In this document: in pieces, positions 53,201 through 62,200 of the stretch
How positions within the stretch are numbered: the first letter of the stretch is position 1
Layout of the letters: each line of letters opens with the position of its first letter
Source: Lamellibrachia columna
Lineage: Eukaryota; Annelida; Polychaeta; Sabellida; Siboglinidae
DNA: 64,000 nucleotides
Direction: 5' to 3'
Assembly: GCA_963662155.1 (NCBI GenBank)
Contig: OY759263.1
Coordinates: 28,250,023 to 28,314,022, forward strand
Program-made: the position numbers and the translations under genes
Notes under the pieces: generated by a model
Told to the model about the DNA's origin: nothing
The model's input: only the letters and a program-made list of their open reading frames with translations
The model's database searches: none

Positions 53201-56200
53201 AAAATGACAACTGGAAAGGGATACACATAACTGCATTTGTAAACATTCGGTCGGTGTTACCTAAAGCAGTCGTACTTTCTATCTCGAGAATAGTAGTATC
53301 CAATGATGCAGTAGTAGAAGACGTCGCTGAAGTAGTGTCTTCCACGGTAGTTTTCCCTTCTACTACCGTACTTGCTACAGTTGCTGAATAATCAAAAGTA
53401 AAAAATAAAATAAAAATATCATAGTTATATTATAATTATTTTCTATTTATTATAACTAATATCAATCGTTCTATATGTTCAACAAATTAGCAGTTTCGTA
53501 GATATTTCAATTGGGTAATAAAATATTAATAACCGAAGAATAGATAAAATGATTAATTTAGATCAATCTTGTACCTTCGCTAGTTGTTTCGACGAAAGAT
53601 GTTGTTCTTTCGATTGTTGTTTGTGCAGCTGTTCCAGTGGTCTCTGTCGAAGATACTGTTTCGGTTGACCCCGTGGTAACATCCGCAGCTGTGGTTGTTG
53701 CTGAAAAAAAATACTTAAATAGAGCTAAGCATTTAGTAGATGCAGGAATTAATTATTTTCTGTAATGACAGTTATATTGGTAAACAAGTCACATTCCCTA
53801 CCCATCAAAATTACACTTATTGTTTAAACAGAAATGACAGTCATTTACCTTCGCTCGTTGTCTCAACGGATGGCGTCGTTCCTTCAATTGTACTTGTTTC
53901 AACAGACTCTGTAGTCGCTGCCGACGACAAACTATCCGTCGATTCCGTGGTTTCCACAGGGGCTGTGGTGGATCCTGCCAGAAGAATATCATGTCAAATG
54001 CATTCATTGGTTTGAACGAAGACTTTGTTTTAACAACACATTGAACATCCATATATATAAATGGAATAACATTGAACATTATGCTGATTCATAAATGTTA
54101 TGTGATTTGTTTCCGAGCTAGAAGTTGCGCTTTTGCATTATCAAAACTAATGTATTAATTTTGAAATATGAAACAACGAATATGATTGATATATTCAATA
54201 CAACTTTATATTTTAAAATAGCTGCATAGAACTCCTTCTGTTTTCTTCGTGTGGTATCAAAGATAGAGCTATATCATTTATATATTTCCAAAATGACAAC
54301 TAGAAAGGGATACACATAACTGCATTTGTAAACATTCGGTCGGTGTTACCTGAAGCAGTCGTACTTTCTATCTCGAGAATAGTAGTATCCAATGATGCAG
54401 TAGTAGAAGACGTCGCTGAAGTAGTGTCTCCCACGGTAGTTTTCCCTTCTACTACCGTACTTGCTACAGTTGCTGAATAATCAAAAGTAAAAAATAAAAT
54501 ACAAATGTCATAGTTATATTATAATTATTTTCTATTTATTATAATTAATATCAATCATTCCATATGTTCAACAAATTAGCAGTTTCGTAGATATTTCAAT
54601 TGGGTAATAAAAAATTAATAACCGACGAATAGATAAAATGATTAATTTTGATCAATCTTGTACCTTCGCTAGTTGTTTCGACGAAAGATGTTGTTCCTTC
54701 GATTGTTGTTTGTGCAGCTGTTCCAATGGTCTCTGTCGAAGTTATTGTTTCGGTTGACCCCGTGGTAACATCCGCAGCTGTGGTTGTTGCTGAAAAAAAA
54801 TTATTTGAAAAACACCTAAGCATTTAGTAGATTCAGGAACTAAATTATTTTCTGTAATGACAGTTATATTGGTAAACAAGTCTTATTGCATACCCATCAA
54901 AATTACACTTATTTTTAAACAGAAATGACAGTCATTTACCTTCGCTTGTTGTCTCAACGGATTGCGTCGTTCCTTCGATTGTACTTGTTTCAACACACTC
55001 TGTAGTCGCTGCCGACGACAAGCTATCCGTCGATTCCGTGGATTCCACAGGGGCTGTGGTGGATCCTGCCAGAAGAATATCATGTCAAATGCATTCATTG
55101 GTTTGAACGAAGACTTTTTTAGCAACACATTGGACATCCATATATATAAATGAAATAACATTGAACATTATGCTGATTCATCAATGTTATGTGATTTGTT
55201 TCCAAGCTACAATTTTCGCTTTTGCATTATAAAACCTCATAATTATATTTATTTTGAAATATGAAACAACGAATATGATTGATAATTTCAATGCAACTTT
55301 ATATTTTAAATAGCTGCTTTGCACTCCTTCTGTTTTCTTCGTGTGGTATCAAAGATAGAGCTATATCATTTCTATAATTCCAAAATGACAACTAGAAAGG
55401 GATACACATAACTGCATTTGTAAACATTCGGTCGGTGTTACCTGAAGCAGTCGTACTTTCTATCTCGAGAATAGTAGTATCCAATGATGCAATAGTAGAA
55501 GACGTCGCAGAAGTAATATCTTCCACGGTAGTTTTCACTTCTACTACCGTACTTGCTACAGTTGCTGAATAATCAAAAGTAAAAATATAAAATACAAATA
55601 TCTTAGTTATATTATAATTATTTTCTATTTATTATAATTAATATCAATCGTTCTATATGTTCAACAAATTAGCAGTTTCGTAGATATTTCAATTCGGTAA
55701 TAAAATATTAAAAAAGGCCGAATAGATAAAACGATTAGTTGAGATCAAATTGTACCTTCGCTAGTTGTTTCGACGAAAGATGTTGTTCCTTCGATTGTTG
55801 TTTGTGCAGCTGTTCCAGTGGTCTCTGTCGAAGTTATTGTTTCGGTTGACCCCGTGGTAACATCCGCAGCTGTGGTTGTTGCTGAAAAAAAAATACTTGA
55901 AATAGAGCTAAGCATTTAGTAGATGCAGGAATTAAATTATGTTCTGTAATGACAGTTATATTGGTTAACAAGTCACATTGTCTACCCTTCAAAATTACAC
56001 TTATTGTTTAAACAGAAATTACAGTCATTTACTTTCGCTCGTTGTCTCAACGGATTGCGTCGTTCCTTCGATTGTACTTGTTTCAACTGACTCTGTAGTC
56101 GCTGCCGACGACAAGCTATCCGTCGATTCCGTGGTTTCCACAGGGGTTGTGGTGGATCCTGCCAGAAGAATATCATGTCAAATACATTCATTGATTTAAA

Positions 56201-59200
56201 CGAAGACATTGTTTTAATAACACATTGAACATCCATATATATATATAAATGTAATAATATTGAACATTATGCTGATTCATAAATGTTATGTGATTTGTTT
56301 CCAAGCTACAAGTTGCGCTTTTGCATTATCAAACCTCATGTATTCATTTTGAAATATCAAACATCGAATATGATTGATATTTTCAATATTGCTTTATATT
56401 TTAAAATATCTGCATAGCACTCCTTCTGTTTTCGTCGTGTTGTATCAAAGATAGAGCTATATAATTTCTATATTTCCAAAATGACAACCGGAAAAGCATA
56501 CACATCACTGCATTTGTAAACATTCTGTCGGTGTTACCTGAAGCAGTCGTACTTTCTATCTCGAGAATAGTAGTATCCAATGATGCAGTAGTAGAAGACG
56601 TCGCTGAAGTAGTGTCTTCCACGGTTGTTTTCCCTTCTACTACTGTACTTGCTACAGTTGGTGAATAGTCAAAATTCAACAATAAATTACAAATATCAGA
56701 GTTATAATATATTTATTTTCTATTTATTATAATTAATATCAATCGTTCCATCTGTTCAAAAAATTAGCAGTATCGTAGATATTTCAATTGGGTAATAAAA
56801 TATTAATAACGGCCGAATAGATAAAACGATTAGTTGAGATCAATCTTGTACCTTCGCTAGTTGTTTCGACGAAAGATGTTCCTTCGATTGTTGTTTGTGC
56901 AGCTGTTCCAGTGGTCTCTGTCGAAATAATTGTTTCTGTTGACCCCGTGGTAACATCCGCAGCTGTGGTTGTTGCTGAAAAAAAAATACTTGAAATAGAC
57001 CTAAGCATTTAGTAGATGCAGGAATTAAATTATTTTCTGTAATGACAGTTATATTTGGTAAACAAGTCACATTGTCTACCCATCAAAATTACACTTATTG
57101 TTAAAACAGAAATTACAGTCATTTACCTTCTCTCGTTGTCTCAACGGATTGCGTCGTTCCTTCGATTGTACTTGTTTCAACTGACTCTGTAGTCGCTGCC
57201 GACGACAAGCTATTCGTCGATTCCGTGGTTTCCACAGGGGCTGTGGTGGATCCTGCCAGAAGAATATCATGTCAAATACATTCATTGACTTAAACGAAGA
57301 CATTGTTTTAACAACACATTGAACATCCATATATATATAAATGTAATAATATTGAACATTATGCTGATTCATCAATGTTATGTGATTTGTTTCCAAGCTA
57401 CAAGTTGCGCTTTTGCATTATCAAACCTCATGTATTCATTTTGAAATATCAAACATCGAATATGATTGATATTTTCAATACTGCTTTATATTTAAAAATA
57501 GCTGCATAGCACTCCTTCTGTTTTCGTCGTGTTGTATCAATGATAGAGCTATATCATTTCTATATTTCCAAAATGACAACCGGAAAAGGATACACATCAC
57601 TGCATTTGTAAACATTCGGTCTGTGTTACCTGAAGCAGTCGTACTTTCTATCTCGAGAATAGTAGTATCCAATGATGCAGTAGTAGAAGATGTCGCAGAT
57701 GTAATGTTTTCCACGGTAGTTTTCCCTTCTACTACCGTACTTGCTACAGTTGCTGAATAATCAAAATGAAAAAATAAATTACAAATATCAGAGTTATAAT
57801 ATATTTATTTTCTATTTATTATAATTAATATCAATCGTTTCATATGTTCAACAAATTAGCAGTTTCGTAGATATTTCAATTGGGTAATAAAATATTAATA
57901 ACGGACGAATAGATAAAACGATTAGTTGAGATCAAATTGTACCTTCGCTAGTTGTTTCGACGAAAGATGTTGTTCCTTCGATTGTTGTTTGTGCAGCTGT
58001 TCCAGTGGTATCTGTCGAAATTATTGTTTCGGTAGACCCCGTGGTAACATCCGCAGCTGTGGATGTTGCTGAAAAAAAAATACTTGAAATAGAGCTAAGC
58101 ATTTAGTAGATGCAGGAATTAAATTATTTTCTGTAATGACAGTTATATTGGTAAACAAGTCACATTGTCTACCCATCAAAATTACACTTATTGTTTAAAC
58201 AGAAATTACAGTCATTTACCTTCGCTCGTTGTCTCAACGGATTGCGTCGTTCCTTCGATTGTACTTGTTTCAACTGACTCTGTAGTCGCTGCCGACGACA
58301 AGCTATCCGTCGATTCCGTGGTTTCCACAGGGGCTGTGGTGGATCCTGCCAGAAGAATATCATGTCAAATACATTCATTGATTTAAACGAAGACATTGTT
58401 TTAACAACGCATTGAACATCCATATATATATAAATGTAATAATATTGAACATTATGCAGATTCATAAATGTTATGTGATTTGTTTCCAAGCTACAAGTTG
58501 CGCTTTTGCATTATCAAACCTCATGTATTCATTTTGATATATCAAACATCGAATATGATTGATATTTTCAATACTGCTTTATATTTTAAAATAGTTGCAT
58601 AGCACTCCTTCTGTTTTCGTCGTGTTGTATCAATGATAGAGCTATATAATTTCTATATTTCCAAAATAACAACCGGAAAAGGATACACATCACTGCTTTT
58701 GTAAACATTCGGTCTGTGTTACCTGAAGCAGTCGTACTTTCTATCTCGAGAATAGTAGTATCTAATGATGCAGTAGTAGAAGACGTCGCAGAAGTAATGT
58801 CTTCCACGGTAGTTTTCCCTTCTACTACCGTACTTGCTACAGTTGCTGAATAATCAAAATGAAAAAATAAATTACAAATATCAGAGTTATAATATATTTA
58901 TTTTCTATTTATTATAATTAATATCAATCGTTTCATATGTTCAACAAATTAGCAGTTTCGTAGATATTTCAATTGGGTAATAAAATATTAAAAAAGGCCG
59001 AATAGATAAAACGATTAGTTGAGATCAAATTGTACCTTCGCTAGTTGTTTCGACGAAAGATGTTGTTCCTTCGATTGTTGTTTGTGCAGCTGTTCCAGTG
59101 GTCTCTGTCGAAGTTATTGTTTCGGTTGACCCCGTGGTAACATCCGCAGCTGTGGTTGTTGCTGAAAAAAAAAAACTTGAAATAGAGCTAAGCATTTAGT

Positions 59201-62200
59201 AGATGCAGGAATTAAATTATGTTCTGTAATGACAGTTATATTGGCACATGTTTGTGGGTGACCTTGTGGCGAAATGGCCCCACCTGTTTGTAATTAAATT
59301 TGTGTATTGGTGGTGTAATGTCTGTATTCTTTGCATTACATGTTCATGACGACTTCTTGATGTATATATGTTATCGTCATGCCTGTAGGAATGTGGGCTC
59401 TGAGAAACTTGCCGGACGGGCTGTACATGTGTTCAGTTCCTGTCTGGTTTGCTTTGAGGAGCTCACATTCCTGTTAATGTGCTTCCCAAAGTGGCTGCGT
59501 GATAAGCAGTCCACTTTGCAATAAAACGTCATTTATTTGGCCCTTTTCAATCTCTACTACATCAGACTTGTGTTGGTTATTGCATAAATATTGGTTAACA
59601 AGTCACATTGTCTACCCATCAAAATTACACTTATTGTTTAAACAGAAATTACAGTCATTTACTTTCGCTCGTTGTCTCAACGGATTGCGTCGATCCTTCG
59701 ATTGTACTTGTTTCAACTGACTCTGTAGTCGCTGCCGACGACAAGCTATCCGTCGATTCCGTGGTTTCCACAGGGGCTGTGGTGGATCCTGCCAGAAGAA
59801 TATCATGTCAAATACATTCATTGATTTAAACGAAGACATTGTTTTAACAACGCATTGAACATCCATATATATATAAATGTAATAATATTGAACATTATGC
59901 AGATTCATAAATGTTATGTGATTTGTTTCCAAGCTACAAGTTGCGCTTTTGCATTATCAAACCTCATGTATTCATTTTGAAATATCAAACATCGAATATG
60001 ATTGATATTTTCAATATTGCTTTATATTTTAAAATATCTGCATAGCACTCCTTCTGTTTTCGTCGTGTTGTATCAAAGATAGAGCTATATCATTTCTATA
60101 TTTCCAAAATGACAACTGGAAAGGGATACACATGACTGCATTTGAAAACATTCGGTCGGTGTTACCTGAAGCAGTCGTACTTTCTATCTCGAGAGTAGTA
60201 GTATCCAATGATGGAGTAGTAGGAGACGTCGCTGAAGTAGTGTCTTCCACGGTAGTTTTCCCTTCTACTACCGTACTTGCTACAGTTGCTGAATAAACAA
60301 AATAAAAAAAAAAATTACAAATATCATAGTTATATTATATTTATTTTCTATTTATTATAATTAATATCAATCGTTCCATATGTTCAACAAATTAGCAGTT
60401 TCGTAGATATTTCAATTGGGTAATAAAATATTAATAAAGGCCGAATATATAAAATGATTAGTTGAGATCAATCTTGTACCTTCGCTAGTTGTTTCGACGA
60501 AAGATGTTGTTCCTTCGATTGTTGTTTGTGCAGCTGTTCCAGTGGTCTCTGTCGAAATTATTGTTTCAGTTGACCCCGTGGTAACATCCGCAGCTGTGGA
60601 TGTTGCTGGAAAAAAAATACTTGAAATAGAGCTAAGCATTTAGTAGATGCAGGAATTAAATTATTTTCTGTAATGACAGTTATATTGGTAAACAAGTCAC
60701 ACTGCCTACCCATCAACATTAAACTTATTGTTTAAACATAAATGACAGTCATTTACCTTCGCTCGTTGTCTCAACGGATTGCGTCGTTCCTTCGATTGTA
60801 CTTGTTTCAACTGACTCTGTAGTCGCTGCCGACGACAAGCTATCCGTCGATTCAGTGGTTTCCACAGGGGCTGTGGTGGATCCTGCCAGAAGAATATCAT
60901 GTCAAATACATTCATTGATTTAAACGAAGACATTGTTTTAACAACACATTGAACATCCATATATATATATAAATGTAATAATATTGAACATTATGCTGAT
61001 TCATTAATATTATGTGATTTGTTTCCAAGCTACAAGTTGCACTTTTGCATTATCAAACTTCATGTATTCATTTTGAAATATCAATCATCGAATATGATTG
61101 ATATTTTCAATACTGCTTTATATTTTAAAATAGCTGCATAGCACTCCTTCTGTTTTCGTCGTGTTGTATCAAAGATAGAGCTATATCATTTCTATATTTC
61201 CAAAATGACAACTGGAAAGGGATACACATAACTGCATTTGTAAACATTCGGTCGGTGTTACCTGAAGCAGTCGTACTTTCTATCTCGAGAGTAGTAGTAT
61301 CCAATGATGGAGTAGTAGGAGACGTCGCTGAAGTAGTGTCTTCCACGGTAGTTTTCCCTTCTACTACCGTACTTGCTACAGTTGCTGAATAAACAAAATA
61401 AAAAAATAAATTACAAATATCATAGTTATATTATATTTATTTTCTATTTATTATAATTAATATCAATCGTTCCATAGGATCAACAAATTAGCAGTTTCGT
61501 AGATATTTCAATTGGGTAATAAAATATTAATAACGGCCGAATATATAAAATGATTAGTTGAGATCAATCTTGTACCTTCGCTAGTTGTTTCGACGAAAGA
61601 TGTTGTTCCTTCGATTGTTGTTTGTGCAGCTGTTCCAGTGGTCTCTGTCGAAATTATTGTTTCAGTTGACCCCGTGGTAACATCCGCAGCTGTGGATGTT
61701 GCTGAAAAAAAAATACTTGAAATAGAGCTAAGCATTTAGTAGATGCAGGAATTAAATTATTTTCTGTAATGAAAGTTATATTGGTAAACAAGTCACACTG
61801 CCTACCCATCAAAATTAAACTTATTGTTTAAACATAAATGACAGTAATTTACCTTCGCTCGTTGTCTCAACGGATTGCGTCGTTCCTTCGATTGTACTTG
61901 TTTCAACTGACTCTGTAGTCGCTGCCGACAACAAGCTATCCGTCGATTCCGTGGTTTCCACAGGGGCTGTGGTGGATCCTGCCAGAAGAATATCATGTCA
62001 AATACATTCATTGATTTAAACGAAGACATTTTTTAACAACACATTGAACATCCATATATATATAAATGTAATAATATTGAACATTATGCTGATTCATAAA
62101 TGTTATGTAATTTGTTTCCAAGCTACAAGTTGCGCTTTTGCATTATCAAACCTCATGTATTCATTTTGAAATATCAAACATCGAATATGATTGATATTTT

